64,000 nucleotides of DNA from an uncultured Eubacteriales bacterium (GCA_902786855.1 CADAEH010000003.1:1-64000); one strand, 5' to 3'; numbered from the stretch's first letter, positions 15,469 through 24,456 are shown. Notes: generated from the letters alone by a model not told the origin. Made by a program: numbers and translations.

Positions 15469-15843
15469 TCAGTCTATTCTGAGGTATTTTCTCAAGTTGA
15501 CTTTATCTTCATATTCCAGAGAGTCTCGGCCGTGCATACCGCCGAGATTCTCCATATGATGCCTGAATTCGTGCCGGACCACTTCGCGCAGTCTGCCCTT
15601 GAGATATTCTCTGTCATCAGAAGGACATGTCCGGGCAAAAGACCCGTAGTAGATCGTGATCTGGTTTCCGTAGCGGGAGCTTCTGTATTCTCCCATTATT
15701 ACAAGATCATTATTTTTCGCATGCGGTGAGAGCTTTGCATGTTCGGACAATACAACGCCCTGATGCAGTTCCCTGAAAAAAGCATCCGGGAGCTCATCAC
15801 ATACCTCTGTCAATATCTCAAAAAAACTATCTATATCGATCAT
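15469..15843 (-). CDS. Zincin-like metallopeptidase family protein, 124 aa
   Basis: Small soluble protein of the short metallopeptidase family (Zincin_1/DUF1025-like) common in Clostridia. The zinc motif HEFRH is at residues 91-95, followed by HMENLGG. A conserved core GEYRSSRYGNQITIYYGSFAR and the C-terminal DKVNLRKYLR complete the pattern. Its biological substrate is unknown for the whole family. It lies convergent to copA with only seven bases between stops and no clear terminator in between. Confidence 0.75.
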   Translation of the reverse strand: MIDIDSFFEILTEVCDELPDAFFRELHQGVVLSEHAKLSPHAKNNDLVIMGEYRSSRYGNQITIYYGSFARTCPSDDREYLKGRLREVVRHEFRHHMENLGGMHGRDSLEYEDKVNLRKYLRID

Positions 15844-15921
15844 GATTACACTGCCGGCCGTATTCCCCGGAATAATGCTCTGTCTCCTTTTCTCAGTAAA
15901 TCATACAACTTTCAGGCAGAC

Positions 15922-15945
15922 CTGTCACATGTTTCCTTGTGACAG
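15922..15945 (+). promoter_or_regulatory. Inverted repeat at the threonine aldolase promoter
   Basis: CTGTCACA (15922-15929) and TGTGACAG (15938-15945) form a perfect 8-bp inverted repeat. TTGTGA inside the right arm could be a -35 box, with TAAAAT 18 bases further on, so the repeat could be a repressor site. Alternatively it is a simple hairpin. Confidence 0.35.
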
Positions 15946-16016
15946 ATGCTTCTCATAGTGTAAAATATTCAATTGAATTGTAATCAAGAATTAAACAATA
16001 CTTATCGGAGGTCTTA

Positions 16017-17039
16017 ATGGTTTCTTTTGAATGTGACTATATAGCGGGTGCACATCCTGAAATACTTAAACAGCTTGTTGAAACTAATATGGAAAGTCTG
16101 CCGGGATACGGTATGGACCATTACACGGAAAGTGCGAAGGAAAAGATCCGCAAAGCCTGCGGATGTCCGGATGCAGACGTGGAATTCCTGGTCGGAGGCA
16201 CACAGACCAATGCAGTAGTCATATCTACGATGCTGCATGACTGGGAAGGTGTCATAGCGGCAGATAGTGGTCACGTCAGCGTTCATGAGTCCGGAGCGAT
16301 AGAGTTCACCGGTCACAAGGTCATCGAACTTCCGGGAACAGACGGCAAGCTCAGCGCATCAGCTGTCCGCGATTATCTCAGATGGTTCTGCAGCGATGTC
16401 ACACATGATCACATGGTATTCCCGGGAATGGTATATATCTCATACCCGACAGAGCCGGGAACACTTTACACCAGAGAGGAGCTTGAACAGCTGTCTTCAG
16501 TATGCCGCGAATACGGCATCCCGCTTTATCTTGACGGAGCCAGGCTCGGATACGGGCTCATGAGCAAAGCATCCGATATGACCATCGAAGATATCGCCCG
16601 TCTTACCGACGTTTTCTATATTGGGGGGACCAAGGTCGGCGCTCTGTGCGGAGAAGCCGTGGTCTTCACAAAAGGAAACCGTCCTGCTCATTTTATGACA
16701 TCGGTCAAAAAAAGAGGAGCGCTCCTTGCGAAAGGAAGGCTCCTTGGGATCCAGTTCGATACCCTCTTCACCGATGATCTGTATTTTCGCATCAGCAAGC
16801 ATGCGATCGACATGGCAGAGCAGCTCAAGACCATTATCAAAGAAAAAGGCTGGGAATTCTATATGGATTCACCGACCAACCAGCAGCTGATACTGATGAC
16901 TGAAGATCAGATGGAAGCTCTCGGTAAAACCATAGCATTCGACCGTTGGGGAGTTTATGACAGCACCCATACGATAGTTCGCCTCGCAACGAGCTGGTCT
17001 ACTTCCGAAGAGGATCTGGATGTGCTCAGGAGCGTATAG
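16017..17039 (+). CDS. Low-specificity L-threonine aldolase family protein
   Basis: PLP-dependent fold type I enzyme of the beta-eliminating lyase family, most likely splitting L-threonine/allo-threonine into glycine and acetaldehyde. The pyridoxal lysine is in FYIGGTKVGALCGEA (Lys about 206); DGARLGYG earlier holds the conserved Asp-Arg; VGGTQTNAVV and DSGHVSVHESGA match the N-terminal half. Its 340 residues are typical. GGAGG six bases before the ATG fixes the start. It stands alone; its 3' end overlaps the convergent flavoprotein gene by 14 bp. A related amino-acid lyase activity cannot be excluded. Confidence 0.85.
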   Translation: MVSFECDYIAGAHPEILKQLVETNMESLPGYGMDHYTESAKEKIRKACGCPDADVEFLVGGTQTNAVVISTMLHDWEGVIAADSGHVSVHESGAIEFTGHKVIELPGTDGKLSASAVRDYLRWFCSDVTHDHMVFPGMVYISYPTEPGTLYTREELEQLSSVCREYGIPLYLDGARLGYGLMSKASDMTIEDIARLTDVFYIGGTKVGALCGEAVVFTKGNRPAHFMTSVKKRGALLAKGRLLGIQFDTLFTDDLYFRISKHAIDMAEQLKTIIKEKGWEFYMDSPTNQQLILMTEDQMEALGKTIAFDRWGVYDSTHTIVRLATSWSTSEEDLDVLRSV

Positions 17040-18195
17040 CGTCAGCTGCAGTGCATGCGGTCGACCAGCACATCTGAAGGTTATAACCGCCGGTGATCCC
17101 GTCGGCATCAATTGCCTCTCCGACAGCATACAGACCCGGGAACCGTCTCAGCTGCATAGTTGACATATCGATCTCTTCAAGAGCGATACCGCCTGATGTG
17201 ACCATCCCGTTCTCATCGATAGATGAAACCGTAAAATCATCATGATCGACCAGAAGCGCAAGTGTCTTGGTCTTTATGTCTCCTGATGGTCCCGCGGCGC
17301 GGCGTTCGATCGCACGTTGAAGGCGTTTCGGCAGATCGCTGAAATCTCTGTTGTACTGTATGCGCAGCAGCTCACCCTTTTCTGCATATTTAGAAATGTT
17401 CAGTATCACAGGTCCTGAAAAACCTCTGTGAGTAAAGAGCAGGTCGCCCGTCATGCGGGCGGCTTTTCCTTTGCACGTATTGGCAGCATCGGAACTGTAT
17501 GCAGTGACTGTGACATCTGAAAGTGAGATCCCGCTCAGCTCTTCATAAGGATAATCTTTGACATAAACAGGAGCGAGTGCGGACCTTACATCTGTCACCT
17601 CGACACCGATATCCTTCAATAACTCAAGCACTGACCCGTCTGATCCTGTCTCCGGAAATGTGATGCCCCCGGAAGCGACCACAACATATGAAGATGATAT
17701 TGTTTTTCCTGCTGCTTCTACAGTCCAGGAATCGGCATCATCTGCAGGCGCAGTCAGAGCATAGACATCCGAATCTGTCTGTATCTCCCATCCGTTTTCT
17801 TTTGACTTGTCAAGCAGCAGGTTCAGGATATCTGAAGCTTTCATTGATGAAGGAAACAGCCTTCCGGCTTCGCCCATATCTTCCGGGCTGACAGCATTTC
17901 CCTTTTCATCAGCAAGAGCTATTCCATTATCAGCAAGCCATTTAACCAGCTCAATATTATTATGTCTGTAAAAGCACTTTCTGAGAGCAGGTCCTGATTC
18001 ACCATATGCCTTAATAAAGCTTTTGATGCTTCCGCCCCTGGTTATGTTGCAGCGTCCGCCTCCGCTCATCAGAAGCTTGGTTCCCGGAGAGCCGGTCTTC
18101 TCAAGGATCAGTCCTCTGCGTCCGCTCATATCCAGATTGGCTGCGAGCATAAGTCCGGATGCCCCTCCACCTATTATCACCACGTCATATTTCAT
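17026..18195 (-). CDS. BaiN/YhiN (HI0933)-family FAD-dependent oxidoreductase
   Basis: Flavoprotein of 389 residues with an N-terminal dinucleotide-binding motif VVIIGGGASGLMLAANL (residues 5-21). Family signatures follow: LLMSGGGRCNIT (about 42-53), YVVVASGGITFPETGSDG and LFTHRGFSGPVILNIS. The C-terminus is the typical AVGEAIDADGITGGYNLQ. BaiN was named in bile-acid 7-dehydroxylating clostridia, but most members have no proven substrate. The ATG at 18195 has GGGGA upstream. Its last codons overlap the convergent threonine aldolase gene. No operon partner in the same direction is close by except mltG upstream, separated by a terminator. Confidence 0.82.
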   Translation of the reverse strand: MKYDVVIIGGGASGLMLAANLDMSGRRGLILEKTGSPGTKLLMSGGGRCNITRGGSIKSFIKAYGESGPALRKCFYRHNNIELVKWLADNGIALADEKGNAVSPEDMGEAGRLFPSSMKASDILNLLLDKSKENGWEIQTDSDVYALTAPADDADSWTVEAAGKTISSSYVVVASGGITFPETGSDGSVLELLKDIGVEVTDVRSALAPVYVKDYPYEELSGISLSDVTVTAYSSDAANTCKGKAARMTGDLLFTHRGFSGPVILNISKYAEKGELLRIQYNRDFSDLPKRLQRAIERRAAGPSGDIKTKTLALLVDHDDFTVSSIDENGMVTSGGIALEEIDMSTMQLRRFPGLYAVGEAIDADGITGGYNLQMCWSTACTAADAIRS

Positions 18196-18219
18196 ATCAG
18201 TTTTGTCCCCTTGAGAGAA

Positions 18220-18252
18220 AACAAACCCCCGGTCACGCGCTTATGACCGGGG
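18220..18252 (-). terminator. Terminator after mltG
   Basis: Minus-strand stem CCCCGGTCA/TGACCGGGG (9 bp, eight-base loop) followed by a T-rich run (GTTTGTTTTC). Confidence 0.75.
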
Positions 18253-18270
18253 ATCTGTCGTATCACTTTA

Positions 18271-19368
18271 TCATTCAGTTTCCTCTGTATCGCTGTCCTT
18301 CAGAAGGCCTATATCCTCTATGCCCTGATTGAAATCTTCAAGAGTCTTATAGAAATGAACCTTGCCCTGCTCGTCAGCGAAGAAGAACAGATCGTCTGAC
18401 TTCTCATAGTTGATGACTGCATCCATGGCATCACCGATGACCGTAGAGATCGGCCCCGGAGGAAGCCCGGCGAACTTTCTTGTGTTATATGGGTTGTCAC
18501 TGTCAAGCTGGCTCTGCTTGAGTTCTACTCTGTCAATGTCGAATATGTAACCTACTGTAACATCACTGCCGAGTCCCATTCCCTGATCAAGTCTGTTCAT
18601 GAATACACCCGCTACAGCAGGCTGATCACCTGCAGTTGCTTCCTTGGTGACGATGGATGTCAGTGTCAGGAATTCATGGATCGAGAATCCTGTACCTTCG
18701 ATCTGCTCCTTGCGTGCACTGAGCTCAGTATCCATTCTGTCGAGACACATCTCAGTGAATCCCTCTATGGTATCGCTGCCTGATGTCACATAATATGTGT
18801 CCGCATACAGATACCCTTCAAGCGGGTTCATGACATCTTTGCCCAGGATATCGTCTGTCAGGAACCAGTACTTTTCTATGAGCTGATTCAGGTACTCTTT
18901 GTCATTCCACTTTGCCAGTATTTCTTCTGATGAATACGGCAGCTGTTCCGATATGGCCGCAGCGACCTGCGTCAGCCTTGCACCGTCTTTGACTTCGACC
19001 GACTCCTTGGACAGATAATCAAAGTCGCCTGTGTTTATGACCTTCATGATCTGCTGGAAAGACATGCCTTTGTTGAAAATGTATGTATTGGCCTGCAGAC
19101 TGTTGTAATGTCCGATCTTGGCGTTGATCTTGGCACAGGTCTTGTTCCTGACAAGTCCTGCCTCATCAAGCAGCTCAACTATCATAGACGCGCCTGTTCC
19201 GTTAGGGATATCTACGACCACAGCTTCTGTGCTGCCCGGTTCGACCGCTCTAAGTCCCATTGTGTACCAGCCGCCACCTGCTACAAGTATGGCCAGTACC
19301 AGTATCAGGATAAACAATCCTCTGCATCCGCCTTTTTTCTTTTTTCCTGCCGGGCGCTTGTTGCTCAT
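18271..19368 (-). CDS. mltG: MltG-like endolytic peptidoglycan transglycosylase
   Basis: Membrane-anchored enzyme that cuts nascent glycan strands and sets their length. The 365-residue protein has a basic cytoplasmic start (SNKRPAGKKKKGG), one membrane helix (about 16-35) and the external YceG domain. The catalytic glutamate is in LTSIVTKEATAG, followed by VAGVFMNRLDQGMGLGSDVTVGY and the family ending NPYNTRKFAGLPPGPIS. GGGAG precedes the ATG. Single gene with its own terminator, divergent from the PTS-type permease. Confidence 0.9.
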   Translation of the reverse strand: MSNKRPAGKKKKGGCRGLFILILVLAILVAGGGWYTMGLRAVEPGSTEAVVVDIPNGTGASMIVELLDEAGLVRNKTCAKINAKIGHYNSLQANTYIFNKGMSFQQIMKVINTGDFDYLSKESVEVKDGARLTQVAAAISEQLPYSSEEILAKWNDKEYLNQLIEKYWFLTDDILGKDVMNPLEGYLYADTYYVTSGSDTIEGFTEMCLDRMDTELSARKEQIEGTGFSIHEFLTLTSIVTKEATAGDQPAVAGVFMNRLDQGMGLGSDVTVGYIFDIDRVELKQSQLDSDNPYNTRKFAGLPPGPISTVIGDAMDAVINYEKSDDLFFFADEQGKVHFYKTLEDFNQGIEDIGLLKDSDTEETE

Positions 19369-19560
19369 ATGTTTCTCCCTTCTGCAAAAGTAATAAAATA
19401 TAAAATAAACCCCCGCCTAAATATGTCATATGTGATATAATGCACTAAGTATGCAGGCAGAGTAACTGCAGTCCATATATAGACGCAGTACGCATTATTA
19501 TACACATCATATGCTATTTTGCCTGACTCTGCAAGATTATATGTAAAGGAAGTATACAAA

Positions 19561-20676
19561 ATGACTAAAGAAAACGGTAATTCGTTCAGTTCATTTCTCG
19601 CCCGCAAGAATATCGAGATCAGTGCTAAGCGCTATGGAATAGATGCACTGTCCGCAATGGCACAAGGTCTTTTCTGCTCACTGCTGATCGGTACGATAAT
19701 AAACACACTGGGTACTCAGTTCCACATAGGCTTTCTTACTGATCCTGTCTGGATAATGAAATCCGGAGATCAGGCTATCCCTTATACTGTCGGCGGCCTG
19801 GCTGTAGCAATGACAGGACCGGCAATGGCGATCGCCATAGGCTATGCTCTGAAATGTCCTCCATTGGTTCTCTTTTCTCTGGCTACGGTCGGTTTTGCGG
19901 CCAACGGTCTCGGAGGCGCCGGCGGTCCGCTTGCTGTTCTGATCATCGCTATCATCGCAGCTGAATTCGGAAAAGCTGTATATGGTGAAACCAAGATCGA
20001 CATACTCGTTACCCCTCTTGTCACCATTGGTGTGGGGGTAGGATTGTCTGCTTGGTGGGCTCCTGCCCTCGGTGCAGCAGCAATGAAGGTCGGTACCCTT
20101 ATCATGTGGGCTACCGAACTCAGACCGTTCATGATGGGCATCCTGGTCTCTGTCATAGTAGGCATAGCTCTGACGCTCCCTATCTCCTCTGCCGCTATAT
20201 GTGCAGCTCTGGGGCTTACCGGTCTCGCCGGAGGAGCAGCTGTCGCCGGGTGCTGTGCCCAGATGGTGGGATTCGCCGTTACCTCATTCCCTGAGAATAA
20301 GTGGGGAGGTCTTGTTTCACAGGGTATAGGAACTTCCATGCTGCAGATGGGTAATATCGTCAAGAACCCGCGCATATGGATCGGGCCTACCCTCGCTTCT
20401 GCGATCACCGGACCTATCGCTACATGCGTTTTCCACCTTCAGATGAATGGTGCACCGGTATCAAGCGGTATGGGCACATGCGGATTTGTCGGACAGATCG
20501 GTGTCTACTCCGGATGGGTAGCTGATGTGGCTTCCGGTGCCAAGGCTTCCATTACCGGCATGGACTGGCTGGGACTCATTCTGATCTGCTTCGTTCTTCC
20601 GGCTGTCCTGTCTCCGCTGATCAATATGGGATGCCGCAAGCTTGGCTGGGTCAAGGACGGCGATATGACTCTTTAG
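19561..20676 (+). CDS. PTS EIIC-type membrane permease (PTS_EIIC_2 family)
   Basis: Integral membrane protein of 371 residues with about nine or ten hydrophobic segments and many Gly/Ala-rich turns (GFAANGLGGAGGPL, GLTGLAGGAAVAGCCAQ). It resembles the stand-alone EIIC-like family of Bacillota. The start is the ATG at 19561 behind AGGAAG; an upstream in-frame start would lie in the promoter region. No EIIA, EIIB or sugar-metabolism gene is near, so it may not be part of a true phosphotransferase system; the substrate is unknown. It is followed by a terminator and is divergent from mltG. Confidence 0.7.
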   Translation: MTKENGNSFSSFLARKNIEISAKRYGIDALSAMAQGLFCSLLIGTIINTLGTQFHIGFLTDPVWIMKSGDQAIPYTVGGLAVAMTGPAMAIAIGYALKCPPLVLFSLATVGFAANGLGGAGGPLAVLIIAIIAAEFGKAVYGETKIDILVTPLVTIGVGVGLSAWWAPALGAAAMKVGTLIMWATELRPFMMGILVSVIVGIALTLPISSAAICAALGLTGLAGGAAVAGCCAQMVGFAVTSFPENKWGGLVSQGIGTSMLQMGNIVKNPRIWIGPTLASAITGPIATCVFHLQMNGAPVSSGMGTCGFVGQIGVYSGWVADVASGAKASITGMDWLGLILICFVLPAVLSPLINMGCRKLGWVKDGDMTL

Positions 20677-20696
20677 AGAACAATATAATAAAACAT

Positions 20697-20756
20697 CAAA
20701 AGACCGGCATTGCTTCAGTATCGTTGATCAAACGAACTGAACAATGCCGGTTTTTA
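20697..20756 (+). terminator. Bidirectional terminator between convergent genes
   Basis: ACCGGCATTG (20703-20712) pairs with CAATGCCGGT (20742-20751), with further pairing inside (TTCAGT...ACTGAA), followed by TTTTTA. The other strand also ends in T-rich sequence, so it can serve the convergent deacetylase gene too. Confidence 0.75.
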
Positions 20757-20773
20757 TACATTAAACCTGTACA

Positions 20774-21727
20774 TCACTTTTCGACCATCACGCTGTCATA
20801 GAAGAGCGGAAGGAATATGTAACCGCTGCTTCTCAGCGAATCTATGATCTCAGGCAAAGCGTCAACAGTTGTCTGGCTCCACTCATGAAAGAGCACTACC
20901 ATTATATTTTGTTTCTTGGATGCGGCAAGCACGTTGCTCTTGACAAGCGATGCATTGACCTTGTCATTGCCCCAGCTGTCTCCCGAGTCCACTGTCCAGT
21001 CGACCCATCCGTAGCCTTCTTTTCTAAGCGATTCCTGAATGGCGCCGAGTCTGGAGCCTGCCATCCCGGTACCGCCCGGGAATCTGACTATCTGAGCTTT
21101 GTATCCCCCGGAAGCTTCCTCTGTGAATTTTTCCTGTTTCTCCACAGCTTTCATAAATGCTTTGGAGCCTGAATATACGCTGCGATAATCGTGTGAATAT
21201 GTATGGTTCCCTATAGTATGTCCGTATTTGAGATATTCAGGATACATCGACTTGGCAGACAGATCAGCCTGGTCAGGAAGTTTGTCGCCGTTGGCAGTGG
21301 TCAGGAAAAACGTAGCCTTGACATCATACTGTCTGAACAATTCAAGGAATTTCTTGCCCCTGTTGTACGGTCCGTCATCTATAGTGATGTAGCATATCTT
21401 CTTATTGCTCTTGCCGTCCTGTATATCCTTTTCCGTCTTAGCTGCCAGACTGAATACTTTCTTCTGGAGCTTGTCGGACTCGCTCTTCATCTGCTTCATC
21501 TCTTTTACTTTCTGAGCGAGCGCTGCATTGGTCCTCTCGGCTGCCGTGTATTCCTTTTCCGCTGCCTTGTATTCTGCTCTTGCTGTCCTGTATGCAGCAA
21601 ATGTCTTCCCGAATCTCGGCACTATAAATCCTGCCGTTATCAGTATGATGCAGGCGAGCACGACCAGAACGGCAAGCATCGTATTTGTTATCTTTATTCT
21701 TCGAGCTGTTCCTTTAGTCTCTCCCAT
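20774..21727 (-). CDS. Polysaccharide deacetylase (NodB domain), membrane anchored
   Basis: Extracellular zinc deacetylase, probably acting on peptidoglycan or another N-acetylated glycan. One membrane helix at about 14-34, then a coiled coil (about 40-95), then the NodB domain: YITIDDGPYNRG (catalytic Asp pair), GHTIGNHTYSHDYR (zinc His pair), RFPGGTG and, at the end, MVVLFHEWSQTT with the catalytic His. Its 317 residues fit a membrane-anchored member. The start overlaps the end of the upstream coiled-coil protein gene by 34 bp, so the two are co-translated and may work together at the cell surface. Confidence 0.85.
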   Translation of the reverse strand: MGETKGTARRIKITNTMLAVLVVLACIILITAGFIVPRFGKTFAAYRTARAEYKAAEKEYTAAERTNAALAQKVKEMKQMKSESDKLQKKVFSLAAKTEKDIQDGKSNKKICYITIDDGPYNRGKKFLELFRQYDVKATFFLTTANGDKLPDQADLSAKSMYPEYLKYGHTIGNHTYSHDYRSVYSGSKAFMKAVEKQEKFTEEASGGYKAQIVRFPGGTGMAGSRLGAIQESLRKEGYGWVDWTVDSGDSWGNDKVNASLVKSNVLAASKKQNIMVVLFHEWSQTTVDALPEIIDSLRSSGYIFLPLFYDSVMVEK

Positions 21728-22380
21728 GAATCTCTGAGTTCCTTGATCTCTTCATAATTACCGAGGTTTTCTTCTTCGGTCTTGAGTTCCTTGTTTTCTT
21801 CAAGCAATGTTGCAGTCTGGTCCTTCAGCTGTGCTGTCTTGTCAGGCAGATCAGTGGACTTATACTGCATCACGGCAAAGCATATTTCAAAAGCAAGAAT
21901 GAGCACAAAAACTGCAGCAAGGATCCTGAGCCGGCGGAATTTTCTGTCATCAGCGATACTGAATACGTAAGTCTTTTTGACAGGTTTGAACTTGCGGGCC
22001 GGTTTTTTCTTTTCTTCCTGAGTGTCCTCCATGCCGCTGCCAAAACCTGTATATATACGCGTCTGTGACATGCTGGTCTCGCGCGCAGCCTTTTCAGCCT
22101 CTCTGGCCTTCCTGTCCGCTTCAGCCTGCGCTTCTGCACTTTTGATCTCATCATCTGTGATGAATCCCTTGTACTCCTTGCGCTGCTTTTCAACGACACG
22201 AGTGCTGCGGTCATCAAAAGTATCCAGGGTCTGTGTCATTCGTGTCACAGTCCTGTTCATCGGCTGCGGCCTTATCTCATCCGGATCACCGATCCAGGTG
22301 TGCCTGGTCGCCTGCCCAGGAGCCGTCTTGTTATTCTCTTTGCTTTCACTCTGAAGAGTGTCCTTTCTGTTCTCTTCCAT
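21694..22380 (-). CDS. Single-span protein with external coiled coil (DivIC/FtsL-like layout)
   Basis: Hypothetical protein of 228 residues from the ATG at 22380 (MEENRKDT). A long, charged cytoplasmic part (about 1-150) is followed by a basic stretch (KKPARKFKPVKK), one membrane helix (LRILAAVFVLILAFEICFAV) and a short external heptad-rich coil (LEENKELKTEEENLGNYEEIKELRD). That order is the layout of the septum proteins DivIC/FtsB and FtsL, but the sequence is not clearly homologous. It overlaps the polysaccharide deacetylase gene, which also has a membrane helix and coil, so a heterodimer through the coils is possible (inference). Confidence 0.6.
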   Translation of the reverse strand: MEENRKDTLQSESKENNKTAPGQATRHTWIGDPDEIRPQPMNRTVTRMTQTLDTFDDRSTRVVEKQRKEYKGFITDDEIKSAEAQAEADRKAREAEKAARETSMSQTRIYTGFGSGMEDTQEEKKKPARKFKPVKKTYVFSIADDRKFRRLRILAAVFVLILAFEICFAVMQYKSTDLPDKTAQLKDQTATLLEENKELKTEEENLGNYEEIKELRDSWERLKEQLEE

Positions 22381-22463
22381 AAACACTAAACAGCCCCGGC
22401 ACATACCATATATGCTCACAAGGCTGCTTATATAATACCACATATGACGTTATATGTGTTTAT

Positions 22464-22967
22464 CTATCCTTCAATTATTGTGCATTTTTCACCCTCATAT
22501 TTCAAAGTGAGGGATATTCTTTGCTGTCCTTCAAGGATGCGTTCAAGGAAAGCTCTGTCTCCTTCCCACATAGGCAGATCCATAAGCTCACTCTCGGGTA
22601 TCCATCTGAGTTCACCCTCGCTGCAATCAGGCAGATCATATGCGCCGGTCTTCAGAAACAGCTCCCTGAGTTCCTCATCAGCAGGTTCGAAGTCATCTGA
22701 AGTATAGAGGTACATATCTTCATCCTCATACATATCAGCGCGAAATGCTATCACTCCGCAGAAATGCATGGACTTAAGCCGGAGCCCTGTCTCCTCAGAT
22801 ACCTCTCTGAGGTTACATTCGTCAGGTGTCTCTCCCTCCTCTATTTTTCCGCCGATGCCAAGCCACTTTCCGGCATTCGGATCATGCGGCTTACGGTTTC
22901 TGTACAGCATCAGCCAGCAACCGTTATTCTTCATGTAACAAAGTGTGGTTTTTTTCATCATTGTCAT
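22464..22967 (-). CDS. Nudix hydrolase, MutT / 8-oxo-dGTPase-like
   Basis: Soluble Nudix protein of about 165 residues. The Nudix box is complete: GKIEEGETPDECNLREVSEE followed by TGL, i.e. G-x5-E-x7-RE-x2-EE-xG. The N-terminal LCYMKNNGCWLMLYRNRKPHDPN and the C-terminal LRWIPESELMDLPMWEGDR are typical of the MutT/8-oxo-dGTP diphosphatase group that cleans oxidised nucleotides. Two starts are possible (ATG at 22967 or 22958). It follows the SDR gene by six bases, so both are probably one transcript. Confidence 0.82.
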   Translation of the reverse strand: MTMMKKTTLCYMKNNGCWLMLYRNRKPHDPNAGKWLGIGGKIEEGETPDECNLREVSEETGLRLKSMHFCGVIAFRADMYEDEDMYLYTSDDFEPADEELRELFLKTGAYDLPDCSEGELRWIPESELMDLPMWEGDRAFLERILEGQQRISLTLKYEGEKCTIIEG

Positions 22968-22973
22968 CCGGTA

Positions 22974-23630
22974 TTACTCAGGCCACACGAATTCCGCCCT
23001 TCCGGCTTCGCCGCCGTCGATCAGAAGGTTCTGCCCTGTCATAAATCTGTTATTCACAGCGACAAAATATATCCATTCTGCTATCTCTTCAGGCGATGCC
23101 CATCTCTTGAGCGGTGTGAGTTCCATTATCCTGTCCCACAGCTTTTTATCATCCATGACGCAGCGATTGAGCTCTGTGGTCACTCCACCCGGGTCTATAC
23201 TGTTGCAGATCGCATACGGTGCAAGTCTCAGTGCTGCATTTTTTGTATAAGCAAGAACGCCGCCCTTGCTCGCAGCGTATTCCGGAAACTCTGATCCCGT
23301 ATGTCCGGAAGCCGAGCCGACGTTGACCACCGATCTGATGTGGCTGCTGCCGATCGCATAGTGCTCGGTAACATTTATGACACCTTTCAGATTGACGTCA
23401 ATGTCCCTGCTGCCCTCCTGGATGCCCGCGCTGTTGATCAGAACTTCAGGAAAGATTCCCGCCGGGAATGTATCAGGATCAGTAACGTCCGCTATGTGAT
23501 GGGTATAGTTCTCATGGACAAGCGAAGATCCGGCTATGTCAAGACCATGCACCATATGTCCCCTGTCGAGAAAATACTCTGCTGTCGCTCTGCCTATCCC
23601 GCCGGAAGCACCCGTTATCATCACTACCAT
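22974..23630 (-). CDS. Short-chain dehydrogenase/reductase (SDR)
   Basis: Classical-type SDR of 218 residues, slightly short for the family (about 250). The NAD(P) motif TGASGGIG is at residues 6-13, the structural NSAG motif near 66 and the catalytic YAASK near 139-143, preceded by the Ser-containing VNVGSASG. The ending ITGQNLLIDGG-type (here FMTGQNLLIDGGEAG) is diagnostic. The substrate cannot be predicted. It lies between the VUT transporter gene (nine bases upstream) and the Nudix gene, all in one direction. Confidence 0.85.
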   Translation of the reverse strand: MVVMITGASGGIGRATAEYFLDRGHMVHGLDIAGSSLVHENYTHHIADVTDPDTFPAGIFPEVLINSAGIQEGSRDIDVNLKGVINVTEHYAIGSSHIRSVVNVGSASGHTGSEFPEYAASKGGVLAYTKNAALRLAPYAICNSIDPGGVTTELNRCVMDDKKLWDRIMELTPLKRWASPEEIAEWIYFVAVNNRFMTGQNLLIDGGEAGRAEFVWPE

Positions 23631-23639
23631 ATCTTTCCC

Positions 23640-24368
23640 CTATTTTGCAAATGCGTAATCCAGATACTGTTTTCCTACATTCTCTTCATCCCAGCGATTG
23701 CTGACTCTGTATCCGAACGGGCTGAAGATCACCTCACACAGAAGTTCAGCAACAGCACCGGTAACAGAGCACATCAGCACCTGCGCTGCCGACCATCCGA
23801 AGAAATGATATGAAACGATGAGTGCAAAAGTCAGATTGTCCACGAACTGCGCGATCCCTGTCGAGATGAAAGATCTCATCGCGAATGCTTTATACCCGCT
23901 GTAAGTCAGGCGCTTTGCGACTGCCTGGTTGATAAATGAATTGCAGATCGCTGCAGCAAGCATAGCGATGCTGCTTCCCATCACAACGTACCATGTGCCT
24001 CCGAATGTAGCGTTGAGAGCGGTGTTTACCTCTGTCATTCCTGTGGAATAGTACTCCCCCCACATGCCGGGCGTAAGTGACATGAGCTTGAATATCAGAG
24101 TGGCTGCAAGGTTGATCACAAGCGCAAGAATAGAGATCTTGGCCGCTGCCCTTGGGCCAAAACGCTTACAGATCATATCCATACACAGAAAGCTTATCCA
24201 GCTGAGGGGAAATCCGCAGTCAAGTGCGAAATACTTTACAGAAATAAGTTCTTTATTGGCGAGAAGGTTCATCATGATGACGCTCACGACGAACAAAGTA
24301 ATGACGAGAGAAGGGACGTTGCGCAGCAGAATGCGGTAATCGTCCATCTCCTTTTTGATGAACTGCAT
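23640..24368 (-). CDS. VUT / YhhQ-family transporter (queuosine-precursor type)
   Basis: Integral membrane protein with six or seven helices, 242 residues from the ATG at 24368, which is preceded by AAAGGAG at nine bases; a longer frame begins inside the promoter. Matches to the VUT family include NLLANKELISVKYFALDCGFPLSWISF, the cytoplasmic turn CKRFGPRAAA and the C-terminal FVDNLTFALIVSYHF. Relatives import queuosine precursors (preQ0/preQ1 or queuine); no queuosine synthesis gene is in the window. First gene of a unit with the SDR and Nudix genes. Its 85-nt leader contains a hairpin. Confidence 0.75.
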   Translation of the reverse strand: MQFIKKEMDDYRILLRNVPSLVITLFVVSVIMMNLLANKELISVKYFALDCGFPLSWISFLCMDMICKRFGPRAAAKISILALVINLAATLIFKLMSLTPGMWGEYYSTGMTEVNTALNATFGGTWYVVMGSSIAMLAAAICNSFINQAVAKRLTYSGYKAFAMRSFISTGIAQFVDNLTFALIVSYHFFGWSAAQVLMCSVTGAVAELLCEVIFSPFGYRVSNRWDEENVGKQYLDYAFAK

Positions 24369-24399
24369 ATTCAGAATCTCCTTTGGTTTTAATATTTTA

Positions 24400-24428
24400 C
24401 AAGCAGGATATCGGACCCGAACTGCTTG
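24400..24428 (-). other. Hairpin in the leader of the VUT transporter
   Basis: Minus-strand CAAGCAG/CTGCTTG (24428-24422 with 24406-24400) with an inner CGG-GT-CCG, ending about 16 bases before the ribosome-binding site. Upstream GCCT...AGGC can form a second small stem. It may be regulatory, but I could not fit it to a known preQ1 class. Confidence 0.35.
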
Positions 24429-24456
24429 ACGCCTGTATTTTAGCAAGGCACGACCA

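Noticed and set aside
15469-15843. CopA-linked metallopeptidase as part of the copper system
   Set aside because: The gene is on the opposite strand, has no shared promoter and belongs to a family found in many unrelated contexts.
24369-24456. preQ1 riboswitch before the VUT transporter
   Set aside because: No class I pattern (short stem, C-rich loop, A-rich tail) and no anti-Shine-Dalgarno loop as in class II; only a plain hairpin is certain.
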